Assembly: GCA_037693485.1 (NCBI GenBank)
Contig: CM075346.1
Coordinates: forward strand, 52,250,001 to 52,314,000
Reading direction: 5' to 3'
From: Kitagawia praeruptora
Taxonomy: Eukaryota; Streptophyta; Magnoliopsida; Apiales; Apiaceae
DNA length: 64,000 bases
Shown here piece by piece: positions 32,100-42,673 of the stretch; the stretch's first letter is position 1, and each line of letters begins with the position of its first letter. The notes under the pieces were generated by a model. That model ran no database searches. It was not told where the DNA came from and worked only from the letters and a program-made list of their open reading frames with translations. Position numbers and translations under genes: made by a program.

Positions 32100-33896
32100 C
32101 GATGCTTGTCCTCAAGCATAAACAATTACAACTAACTAACTAACTAGTACCACTTCCGTAGGTGATCATGGTTGCATTTGGCATATGCAACAAGCCCTTT
32201 AAACCCCTAGACAGCCCTAGTGAACGAGTAAGGTCTCGTGAAGGTCTATAGCGAATGTACCCACAAAATCCAAATAAATAATAATGCAATGCAATGCATG
32301 AATGCAACTAAATGAAAATGCAATTAATCTAGTACTAATATCCTACCGTACCTTCAAATACTCTCATGCCATATTAACTTAAGAATCAAAGTAAATACGC
32401 AATGTCTTGGTGTCGAAAGTGCAAGTATTCACATAGTCTACTCAGTGAACATGCATAAGTTCTCACAAGTCCATGTCAAATGTAAGAATAAGTTAGTAAA
32501 CATGCTAAGCCTACAAGAGTACATCCTTGAGACAAAACTCGGGATCTCATACGCAAAAACAAGCAAACACTCACAATCCACTCACAAAAGAATATTCACT
32601 CAAGAACAAGGGTAAGTGTATCACTCAATTCCAACAAAATCATAAGCACGCTTGACATTTGGTATCAATCTAACTCTTAACACAATATACATCAATGACG
32701 ATAATCAAAAGGTCTTTATTTGGGTTGTAACGGGGCTAGGGACAAGGTATGTCAAATAAGCCAAATCAGGTGAAGTGTCAAAAGCTAGTAAGTACCATAA
32801 TAAATCATACAAAACACCCTACTTCCCCCCACAGAATTTTTACTAAAACAAACACTCGACTAGTCAACTGAAATAGGATCACAACAAACACAAACATGCT
32901 CTCATAATATTTTTTTTTCTTTTTTTTTTCTTTTTTTTTTCCTTTCTTCTTTTTTTCCGAGAGCTAAATATAACACAAACAATAATATAAACAATAACAA
33001 TGATCCCACAATTTTATTACACATGCCGACTATCAAGTAAACAAACCCAACTTTCAATATTTCCCCCAAAATTATGACCAACAATAAACCCCTCCTTGCA
33101 CACCTTATTACTCCCGTAAGCACTCTACTAGACTTTGATAATGTGGGTTCAAATTAATGTAAGGCCAATACAAGAAAAGGTCTAGGCAAGTAATGTGGTA
33201 TGTAACCGAAAAAATAGGATTAAGCTCAACGGGTTAATTAATTGATCATGTAAATATGGTGTGGTAATATGGGAAAATATGTGGTTATTCTTAAATGCCT
33301 TTATCATTTTAATCGTCAAATAATGTCATGCGTTTCAAGAAAGACCTCAAACAACTGCTAGCAATACAAACAATCCGTGGACACTCAAGCAAACGAATAA
33401 ATTGCAACAAATATGCAATAAGGCTCAAAAAACTCACTTGGTGGAAAAACATACTCAATCCCAAGCAAAAATCTCTCTAATGCACTGACTTGTATTCAAA
33501 GCATGCAAACTAAATCATCTTACACATATTCATGTCCTTCTAATCACTTACAACATTCAATAAGTCTACTGGCTTCAACTTACTAGTGTATGTGTGTACA
33601 CAAGAACAAAGCATATCACTTCTCAAACAAAAGCGTCAACAACACAAAATTCCTATCAAGCATGGGTGCAAATGCAACTACTATGGACTCACATGGTATA
33701 CGAAAATAAAAACAGAATGTCTTATATGAAACAAACGTAGATAATACGAACATATATGCATAATTTACTACTACTAATATGCTAGCATGAAATCCTACAT
33801 GAACACATAATACAACAACAACTACTAATCCCTCAAACCACCCCCAAACTTAAAATATTCAATGTCCGCATTGAATGGAAGTAAATACAAGGGATA
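32100..33896 (-). other. Element E internal non-coding region
   Basis: About 1.8 kb without usable frames. It contains the T/C tract (32909-32958) and the conserved hairpin/PPT-like block (33832-33881) also found in C. Confidence 0.75.
33832..33881 (-). other. Conserved hairpin and internal polypurine-like tract, E copy
   Basis: On the minus strand ATTCAATG-CGGA-CATTGAAT is followed by AATATTTTAAGTTTGGGGGT, as at 18854-18900 in C. Confidence 0.65.
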
Positions 33897-34083
33897 TCAG
33901 AAAACATACCTACAAGGCGCCTTACATATCCTTCCCCATCGCAACTCAACATGCTTGTTCGACAAAAATCCCCTTTCTGTAGTAATTGGCCTCAACAACA
34001 ACCGATTAAGTACAACCTCCGCAACCAGAGAAGAAAATCTCTCCACCCTACTAGAACCACCCCTCATTCGCTTAGGAGCCATA
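33897..34083 (-). pseudogene. Element E: remnant of the Athila env-like ORF N-terminus
   Basis: A frame starting MAPKRMRGGSS with a following F-x-x-L...RPITTERGFL pattern. In Athila-group elements the ORF between pol and the 3' LTR often begins MAPK/R-type and has an ERGF-like motif some 50 residues in. Only about 45 residues look related; the rest runs into non-coding sequence shared with C. This suggests that the deletion removing pol ended inside this gene. The assignment rests on remembered family pattern and is tentative. Confidence 0.4.
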
Positions 34084-34127
34084 TTAATCAAAATCCCACT
34101 CAACAATAACACCACCAACAACCACCA

Positions 34128-34192
34128 ATAAATATCACACCAAAACCACCAAACAATATCACACCAAAAACCTCCAAGCAATATCACACCAA
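34128..34192 (-). repeat. Three tandem units of a GGTGTGATATTG-type repeat
   Basis: About 20-26 bp period, upstream of the env-like remnant. No function assigned. Confidence 0.65.
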
Positions 34193-34689
34193 AAATACCC
34201 AATTTAACAAGACTAATACAAAACCCCCAATTTACAAGAACAGAAATTCGTAATTAAAAAAAATCAAATTAGAGAAGAGATATCCCAACTACGAAGCAAA
34301 GAGGTGAACTTGTATTAACTCCCCCCCCCCCAACTTGAATTTTTAGAGATGTAGAGATGAAGAGAATGAATTGGGTTTGTATGTATGGGTATATATAGAT
34401 AATGGAGTAATAGGATTAATATAAATTAGAATTTATATGGGAGAAATTTTGGAGTGGGTATGAAATTTGACATAAGATAGAAATAGGAATTAATGATTTA
34501 AAGAAAAAGAATTAGAATAGATGAAGGTTTAGAATTTTGAAGGAGAGATGGGGGGTTTTGGAATTGATATAGGAAAAGAATTAGGTGGAGAGATGAAAGT
34601 ATAAATAAGATTTTGGGGTTGAAAAAGATTTGGGGTTAGAAAAAGTGTTTTTTATGTACAATAGCTGAAACACAAAAAAAATTCAGACA

Positions 34690-34885
34690 ACACACTGTAC
34701 AAGCAAACTGCGCGCGCGTGGATGCAACCTGCTCGAAGACCAGAAGCGCAGGCGTAGCCTGCGCAACAGCCATGCAATCTGCTCCAAAACCAGTAACGCA
34801 GGTGCAACCTGCGTTACACATGCGCAACCTGCGCTGAGAACAGAAACGCAGGCGCAACCTGCGTTACACAGGTGCAGCCTGCTCA
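34690..34885 (-). repeat. CG-rich palindromic repeats in element E
   Basis: Repeated units such as AACGCAGG-TGCAA-CCTGCGTT, each able to fold on itself, with spacers of about 15-25 bp. They resemble the CG-rich repeats in the LTRs of C but sit in the internal region. Confidence 0.7.
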
Positions 34886-34936
34886 AAATTTTGATTTTTT
34901 TTTTTGGAAGAAACAATATACAAGACATTCACAAGG

Positions 34937-34986
34937 CTTGGGTTGCCTCCCAAGAAGCGCTCCTTTAACGTCAATAGCTTGACGTT
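34937..34986 (-). other. Two small hairpins downstream of the E gag-protease stop
   Basis: CTTGGG-AGGCAA-CCCAAG (34937-34954) and AACGTCAA-GCTA-TTGACGTT (34967-34986), minus-strand reading. The first matches the C hairpin at 18788-18801. Confidence 0.6.
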
Positions 34987-35066
34987 ACTTCCTCAACTCA
35001 TGGTGGTTTTAAAAGAATAATTGAACCGTCCTCAACAGAAAAACCATTCATACGAACATTGACATC

Positions 35067-37809
35067 TTAGTTTCTTGCTTTACACAAATCTCTTCCATCA
35101 GATTTCAACCTGATTTTCCTACCCAACGGCCAAATCTTCTTCTTTTTCTTCTTCACACCTCTAAGGTGCTTCTCCGACTCGAATGGCTTAACAAAACTTT
35201 CTTCTTCCTTATCATCGGTTTTCCACCTTCGCAACACGTTATCATGCCCCTCTTCAAAAATTACTAGCTCATTATTCAAAAGGACATACCTCAAATGTGG
35301 TGGAAGTTTCCCTAGCTTTACACTCGAGAGATCTCGAACTGAAGAACTGTCAATGGAATCACTAATGGGATGCTTAAGCATGTGTGTGTCCGTCTTTTCG
35401 CTCAATAACTGATCATACTTCTTTCTCTGACCCGTATCAACTATTTTCACACTACAACACTCTTCATCCTCTATCGAAAATTTCATGGCCTTGAACACAT
35501 TAAAGGTGACATTCTGATCTTGCACCCTCATTGTAAGCTCTCCTTTTTGCACATCGATCAAAGTACGACCCCGTAGCTAGAAAAGGCCTTCCCAAGATTA
35601 TGAGAATCTTCTTGTCTTCTTCGAAATCTAGAATCACAAAATCGGCAGGAAATATGAGCTTATCAACCTTAACCAAGACATCCTCTACTATACCCCTCAG
35701 ATACGTGATAGATCGATCAGCCAACTGCAGAGAAATGTTAGTTGGCTTCGGCTCCGGTAGACCAAGTTGCTTGAAAACAGACAAGGGCATAAGATTAATA
35801 CTAGCTCCCAAATCACATAAACATTTGTCAAAAGACAACTTCCCAATGGTGCATGGAATTGTAAAGCTTCCTTGATCCTTAAGTTTAGGAGGCAATTTCT
35901 GTTGCAACACCGCATTGCACTCCTCTTTCAATGCCACTGTTTCAAATTCTTCCAACCTTCTCTTCCGTGACAAAATATCCTTCATGAACTTTGCATATCT
36001 TGGCATCTGCTCCAATGCTTCAACAAAAGGAATGTTAATGGACAATTTCTTGAAGACATCCATAAACTTTTGAAATTGTTTTTCATGATCTTGTTTCTGC
36101 AAACGTTGAGGATATGGAGGAGAAGGATAGATCTGATTTACTAACTTCTGCTTCGGAGGAGAGTGTTCAGTAGAATTTTGCTTTTGAAGTCTTTTTGGGA
36201 ATGGAGGGGGTGGATAGATCTGATTGCTCTCTGTAGACTGCTTTGGAGTAGATTTTTCAATAGGTTCCTTGCTCTTTTCTACTTCACCTTCTAGCTCATC
36301 AGCTATCAAGTCAGATTTTTCAATTCCAGGCACTGCAGATTTTTCAACTTGTTGATTCTGCACTTCTTCATCTTCCTTAGCGGCTGATTTAGGATCTGAT
36401 GTAACCTTTCCTGATCTCAAAGTCACTTCTTTCACCTGTTCTTTGCCATCCCTCCTGCCTGGGTTAGTCTCTGTATCACTAGGAAGAGTTCCTTGTGGCC
36501 TACTAAGTAAAGCACTTGCAAGCTGCCCCATCTGGTTCTCCAAAGTCTTGAGAGCAACTGCTTGGCTTTTAATCATCATCCTTAACTCATCCATCTCTGA
36601 TTTTTCATTAGAAGATTGCCCCGCACTAGCCTGGGGTTGTTGCTGCTGAAATCCTGGAGGTTGATAAGGTTGCCTTGGAACATACTGCTGTTGATATCCC
36701 TGATTGAATGGCTTCACTTGCTGTCCCTGAAACTGCTGCTGATAAGGTTGTTGTTGAGCACCTTGATTGTTGCTCTAGCTGAAATTAGGATGATTCCTGT
36801 TGTTAGGATGATAAGTGGCTGGAACTGGTGTAGTAGGTCTCTAGAAATTACTCACGAACTGTGTTGATTCAGAAGAGATAGCACACTAATTTGTCTCATG
36901 TGCGCCCGCACATAGCTCACAAACACTAGCAACCTGCTAAACTCCATAATTTGCAAGAGAATCCACCTTCATAGTCAAAGCCTTCAACTGAGCTGCAATA
37001 GCTGAAGCTGCATCCACTTTAAAAATACATGCTACCTTACCTTGAGAAAGTCTCTGGGTTGGATTCTGATATTCATTAGCAGCCATCGTCTCAATAAGTT
37101 CAAAAGCTTCATCGTAGCTCTTAGCCCATAGAGCTCCATCTGATGTTGCATCTAGCATAGGTCTAGACTGTGCTCCCAACCCATTGTAGAAACTATTGAA
37201 AACCATCCAGTCAGGCATGCCATGATGTGGACACCTACGAAGCATCTACTTGAATCGTTCCCAAGCCTCACACAAAGATTCTCCAGATTGCTCCTGAAAT
37301 TGAGTTAGCTGGTTCCTTATTGCTGTAGTTTTCGCCATAGGGAAGAATTTAGTAAGAAACTTCTGAGCAAGATCCTCCCATGTAGTAATGGAACCAGGTG
37401 GTAGAGAGTGTAACCAGCCCTTGGCCTTATCCCTCAGAGAGAATGGGAAAAGTCTCAACTTGATAGCATCATCCGACACACCATTGAACATGAAAGTGTC
37501 ACAGATCTCGATAAAGTCCCGAATATGCATGTTAGGATCCTCCGTAGAAGCACCCCCAAACTGAATCGAATTCTGTACCATCTGAATAGTGCCCGACTTG
37601 ATTTCGAAGTTATTAGCCCTAATGGCCGGCCTGATAATACTAGACTGGATGTCATTGATCTTCGGTTGAGAATATTCCTTCAAAGCCTTAGCTGCTACTG
37701 CATCACCCATCTCTACTGTAGTTTCAGATTCCTCTTTCTTATCCTCTCTATTCTCTACAAGATCATCTTCCGCCAGTTCTTCCAAACGAGCTTGTAAGCG
37801 TGTTTGCAT
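35067..37809 (-). pseudogene. gag-pro: Element E gag-protease polyprotein, degraded
   Basis: Same protein family as in C: capsid with LRDKAKGWLHSLPPGSI (37809-37246), CPHHGMPDWMV (37245-36937), knuckle CELCAGAHET with the last part broken, Gln-rich linker, protease CDLGASINLMP and ILGRPFLATG (36717-35500). Stops occur near 37243, 36935, 36890, 36842 and 36776, and a frameshift lies just after the protease core, near 35575. The Lys-rich tail follows in the next frame to 35067. Several of the stops again fit C-to-T change at CAG or CAA codons. No pol follows. Confidence 0.9.
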
Positions 37810-37924
37810 ACAAACCTAAGTACCTGAAACACCACGAAACAAACAAACTAAGTAAAAAAAATCCGAGTCAGTGAACGCTAACGACCACTATTGACAAGCA
37901 CATAAACTAAAAATAAAACACCGA

Positions 37925-37942
37925 TCCCCGGCAGCGGCGCCA
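37925..37942 (-). other. Element E primer-binding site
   Basis: TGGCGCCGCTGCCGGGGA on the minus strand, 6 bases inside the 5' LTR edge. Confidence 0.88.
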
Positions 37943-37948
37943 AAAACT

Positions 37949-39448
37949 TGTTAACACAAAATCACGCAAGCGTACGTGGTCACAAGTAATATATGAATAA
38001 GTCAAGTTCGTTCCCACAGAGATTTGTTTATGGTTTTAATCAGTAGATGTACCTATGCAACAATGTATGGTTTTAATTCACTGCTAAGACAAATAACAAT
38101 TTGAGATTTAATTATCTAAATTAACTAAGATGCAAATTATAAAACTAAGAATTAATAACTAAAGAGAATTAAATCATATTACTTATATGAGAATAAACAT
38201 GGGATCCTAACTTCATTAAATACTTCACTTAGAGTCGATGCCTTTAATAAATACACATGTGGGATTTGATATCTGATCGGATAACACGAAACAAGTAAAA
38301 GTTACCTCTCGGTATACTAATACCAAACTACGCATACATCCACAAAAGAGATAGAAGACGAGTAGACACCTATTATGTTTAGACCCTATATCTCTATAGA
38401 ATTTTTAAACATAAAGGTTTAAGCACAAGTTATCCGCATAGATCACATAGGGCAGCATAATATCTCTATTCATGCCACAAATCATGATGCTAAAACATCA
38501 ACCTATCCTATGCTAGCATGACAAGTTCTAAATCTCAAGATACACTCTCGTTTCGCAAGAGATTAACAAATTAAATGTTCGCGACGCATCTAAATACATG
38601 AAACACAACCATACAAGGATATCAAGAATTCACCACACGTAATCTTTAAAGCAATCATACTACTAAGCTACATAAATAACTCCGTTAGAATCCCATGACA
38701 ATGATTAGCCCATAATTGAACTGTTCATCGTCATGGGATTTGATGAAAACATGATAATAAACAAAATATAAAAGAAAGAAACAATAATATTAATAAAGTG
38801 AAGAGTTGAGAAAACAAATCTATGATTCAACATATACAAAAGATGTAGTAGATCTAGATTCGTTGCTTGTCACGAGCGTTGAATCCTTCTCTCCTTTTCT
38901 CCCTTGCAGATCTAAGCTATGTTACAATAATAAAACTGATACGAATTACAATGCTAAGTTGTGTTTAAATAGGCTCTAGATTTCTTGCCCAGCAAGAAAT
39001 TACCTTCTATTACAATTAGAATTCGATTAAGGTACTAAAAACTGCCCAAAATACAATTAGAACTTAAAAAGGGCAAAACAGTAATTTCCCTACTCCTATC
39101 AGTCTGCTTGTCGAGCTGTTTGCTCCCACCACACGCAACCTGCACGTGGAAAACCTGTCCCATTTTGTAGAAAGTCTCCCAAGTTTCGCGTGAACAGTAA
39201 GATCGCTGAAAACGGACTTCTAGAACTCCAGATATGGCCAAAACATTGTAGACTGCGCAACCATCCCGGAAAATCCGAATTTTAATCAATTTAACCTCCA
39301 AAAACAACAGAAGCATCCACCTTAATCGACATTCTTGCAAACCTGCACAACTACACAAAACACATCAAAACTACGACAAACTTGAGTCCAAGACAATCAA
39401 TTTAAGCCGATATGGAACGCTCCAAGTGGATATAAAATCCACTTATCA
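37949..39448 (-). repeat. Element E, 5' LTR
   Basis: 1500 bp, partner of 30583-32082. Confidence 0.93.
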
Positions 39449-40059
39449 ACCAAACTGCACCTTTGATGGTACTTTGAGGTTGATTTTGAAAACCTTCAAA
39501 GATGATATGAAATGTGAAACTTTTATGCCAAATACTAAAGACAATTAGGAAGCCCCTCGAGAAGAGATTGTATGAAAATGTATATTTTTCGATTTTATAA
39601 AATTATTGGAGTCGAGGGTGTTAGTGAAGAAGTTAACTTGAAAACGTGTTTTAGCTTAAGTAAAGTAGTTACTTGGCTTGTCAAAGCGTTAGGTGATTAA
39701 CCTGGAATATTTTGGTTATTTATAGATCGTCGGACCACCCCGAGTCATACCACTAGCATAGCCGGAGTACCAGGCAAGTTTCCAAACATTTTGAAACTGT
39801 TGTTGTGATAATATATATGATTTGATTTTTTTGTTATACATATGTCATAGCATGCATGCCTGCTTTTAGATTATATTGTGATACTTGTTTCGAGATTTGA
39901 TATTGGCTTATAAGCTAGATACGAGATATATTAGTTATAAGCCGGATATTGCTAAGACCCTTAATGAAGGGCATATGATCTTCATTCTTCAAATATAGAC
40001 CGGGAGTCAGTATTTCTGAATATATTGTTATTATTATATGAGGAAAATATTTAAATAAA

Positions 40060-40375
40060 TATCTTTCTATTATGAATATTATTTTGAATATTCATTTGAG
40101 TTATTTATTTAAATGAATATTATTTTGGATATTCATTTGAGTCTTATTTATTTAAATGAATATTATTTTGAATATTCATTTGGGCTTTATTTATTTAATG
40201 AATATTATTTTGAATATTCATTTGGGTTTATTTATTTAATGAATATTATTCTGAATATTCATTTGAGAGTTTATTTATTTAATGAATATTATCTTAAATA
40301 TTCATTTATTGAATATTATTTTGAATATTTATTCGAGGAATTATTTAGTTAATGAATATTTTTATATATTCATTC
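40060..40375 (+). repeat. AT-rich minisatellite, ~40-45-bp period
   Basis: Six to eight imperfect units around AATGAATATTATTTTGAATA, each with a self-complementary GAATAT...ATATTC core. A weaker version is present at 60700-60800 in J. Confidence 0.85.
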
Positions 40376-40546
40376 GAGGGTTATTTATGAGCAATATTTT
40401 ATATTAAGAATAGTATTTAAATACTTATGATTTAATAAATATTCTTTGAATATTTATTTGATACTTTTAAACTAAGTTTTCAAAATGATTATTTTATTCA
40501 AAAATTATCTTTGATCTTCAAATACTATGTAAATTATTTTTGAGTC

Positions 40547-40571
40547 TTATTATTATTATTATTATTATTAT
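40547..40571 (+). repeat. (ATT)n microsatellite
   Basis: About eight uninterrupted units. Confidence 0.9.
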
Positions 40572-41147
40572 CAAGGAAGTTTCTCAAAAACTCTATTCTT
40601 CATTCCAATCTATCTTCTAAATTATAAGGGAACATTACTTGAGAACTGTTATTTGTGGTTGACTCCCCGGTCATAGTCTTTTAAAAGTATTATTTTCACT
40701 CTTGATTTCTAAACATCAAAAGGAGTCTTTTTGTTACTCCCAACACTCGAGGGGTAAAATTCATGGAACACGTTTATATCCATTAACAAGCAACAGCTTG
40801 GGAAATATTGGTGAATCTTCCTTTCCAATTAGATACGACTACTTTGTGGAGTCCTATCAACAATTGTTACACTTGGGGAAAGGAGGATGAACTTTACATT
40901 TCAGAGTCATGGATTTATTCGAACTAGGAGTCGTGTGTAAGAGGCCGAGTCGCGCGGTCCATCACAAGGCCCAACCGTTGGCCAGGGATTTACTAAAAGG
41001 GCGGTAGACAAGTAAATCCGTCAGTTCTTCCTTCTACCGGCAGTAAACTATATTGGGCTGTACCATCTACGACTGATCATCGAAGGTTGAGACAGCTAGC
41101 GCGTGATAACTCCAGTATTAGTTCATCATCCAATTTAGATATTTCCT

Positions 41148-41231
41148 GCAACACGTATCGAAGAGACTTCTTTCAAGTTGACGGGTAGCTCCCGCAACAC
41201 GTATCGAAGAGACTTCTTTCAGGTTGGCAGG
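41148..41231 (+). repeat. 46-bp tandem duplication in the A LTR
   Basis: GCAACACGTATCGAAGAGAC and the following bases occur twice, starting at 41148 and 41194. Confidence 0.9.
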
Positions 41232-41267
41232 GGTTTGAAAAGTGTTCAAAACTAAAGTTGCAATATA

Positions 41268-41569
41268 CTCCCTCCATCCCCCTTATTTGTTTACGTTGGA
41301 GGGGGACACAGAGACCAAGACAATGCATAAAAAATGAGTAAAGTTAGATGAAAAGTGGATAAAGTGGTGGGACCTATCAATATTTAATAATAGCTTTGAG
41401 ATAGTGGAGGAAAGTAGTGGGTGTAATAGTGTTTTTTATTATTAAATATGAGATAGTGGGGAAAAGTAGTGGGTGTAATAGTGAAAAAACTTACTATTTA
41501 TGGAACGTAAAGAAATGAGAGGGACATCCCAAAATAGTAACTGTAAAGAAATGAGAGGGACAGAGGGAG
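41268..41569. mobile_element. Stowaway MITE (Tc1/mariner type)
   Basis: 302 bp with CTCCCTCCATCCC at one end and the matching GGGACAGAGGGAG at the other, flanked by TA (41266-41267, 41570-41571). No coding capacity; moved by mariner-like transposases. It lies in the LTR of A. Confidence 0.93.
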
Positions 41570-41836
41570 TATTACTTTGCAATTTTCCTCTTTTATGACA
41601 TATGATGGTATCTTGCTTATATTTTGCATAGCAGATATTTCTACGGAAGTTATATTTTGAGTTACCTCGTAACTTCATCTTTTATATTATGCTGGCACTA
41701 TGTTCGTTAATGCATGGCATATGGTTTCAAAGATATTCTTGAATCGTTATATATTATTGTTCAGTTATATACTATTGTTGGTGGGCTATTGATCACCCTT
41801 GCTTTATTTATTATATCACAACAACAACTAGGTTTG

Positions 41837-41938
41837 ATGGCCCGCATAAGGCACACTCGGCGCAAGCAGGTGACTCCAGTCGTAGGACTGCCCGCTGATA
41901 TCGTTGCTGCCACTGCTGAGGTAGGAGCAACCCAGTAG
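41837..41938 (+). CDS. Small basic ORF in the A LTR (33 codons)
   Basis: Starts M-A-R-I-R-H-T-R-R-K-Q-V and ends at a TAG. It lies 400 bp before the LTR end, as in D, and follows a CACCCTTGC block related to the TGAGC/GCTCA hairpin region of D and J. Whether it is translated is unknown. Confidence 0.3.
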   Translation: MARIRHTRRKQVTPVVGLPADIVAATAEVGATQ

Positions 41939-42284
41939 ACTAGACTGACAGCTTTTGGTTTATCAGCCTTAATTATATGTATGACTAATGTTAATCAACG
42001 GCAAGAAACTTTTAAACATATGTTGTAATCATATTGGGTTGTAATAACTTATACTTGTGGATCCTATGATTAGATACTTATTCCAATTTCATCTCTGGGA
42101 CTATAACTGGTTGTGTGATGTGATATTATTGCGGGTTCATAGCATGCAATTTATTTATTTTGATTCAACTTCAAGTATTATTGATGGAATTGAGACCGTA
42201 ACGACCAGGTCCCCGACCCCGGATCTAGGGCTTTTACATACTATCTCCTTCCCCCCGACTTCTTGATTGTCAATGGTACATTCA

Positions 42285-42442
42285 ATCCACGAAGTCAGTT
42301 AACACATGAGCCTTGATGGTCGTCCGAGGCTTATATGTGATGTCAAAATCTCCTAACTCAATTGCCCACTTGATTAGCCTTTCATTGGCTTTCGGGCTAT
42401 GCAATATGTTTCATCAGTGGGTGGTCCATGAGGACTTCAACG
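42285..42442 (-). pseudogene. Tat-type gypsy RNase H fragment
   Basis: The minus strand reads ANERLIKWAIELGDFDITYK and then a TTIKAHVLTDFVD stretch, the characteristic start of the second RNase H region in Tat/Ogre elements. It is preceded by a decayed VLMDHPLMKHI match. Only ~50 codons survive. From 42443 to 42668 I see nothing I can assign. Confidence 0.75.
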
Positions 42443-42668
42443 TTTGTCTTTTATTCAGGGTCCTTCAAGGACTTAAACTTTAATTCGATTATATTGTAAT
42501 CTAATTGTTGATCCTTCGGGATCTTTTTCTATGCATGTGGTTGTTTTCATTCATATATTCTTTTAATTTCAGTACTTGGTCATCTTTAATTTACACACAT
42601 CAGGTGCTTGGCACATAAATAAAATCACATAATCAATGAATGAAAAACAAACTTGCATTAATAACTTG

Positions 42669-42673
42669 AAATG
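42669..42673. repeat. Target-site duplication of solo LTR F (AAATG)
   Basis: AAATG here and at 45789-45793. Confidence 0.8.

Larger units (their letters stand above)
30583..39448 (-). mobile_element. Element E: Athila-like gypsy, non-autonomous
   Basis: 8866 bp with two LTRs of exactly 1500 bp, an Athila-type PBS, a decayed gag-protease frame and a PPT. There is no reverse transcriptase or integrase. It is related to C in gag-protease and in several non-coding blocks, but its LTRs are clearly different and it has an extra ~1 kb (about 33915-34940) that C lacks. It sits in the LTR of A. Confidence 0.92.
39454..42238 (+). repeat. Element A, 3' LTR second part
   Basis: Continues the LTR cut at 30582 and ends CGGATCTAGGGCTTTTACA, the family's usual CCCCGGAT...TTACA end. 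Total LTR length without E is about 4.5 kb. It includes a minisatellite, an ATT microsatellite, a 46-bp duplication, a Stowaway MITE and a small ORF (41837). Confidence 0.8.

Noticed and set aside
32902..33123. 73-codon minus-strand frame ending in a run of Lys
   Set aside because: The Lys run is the translated A/G tract of element E; no motif.
34319..34331. Poly(C) run as a regulatory site
   Set aside because: A simple homopolymer in element E; no partner motif seen.
40113..40352. 79-codon repetitive Tyr/Phe-rich frame
   Set aside because: A product of the AT-rich minisatellite; the translation merely echoes the repeat.
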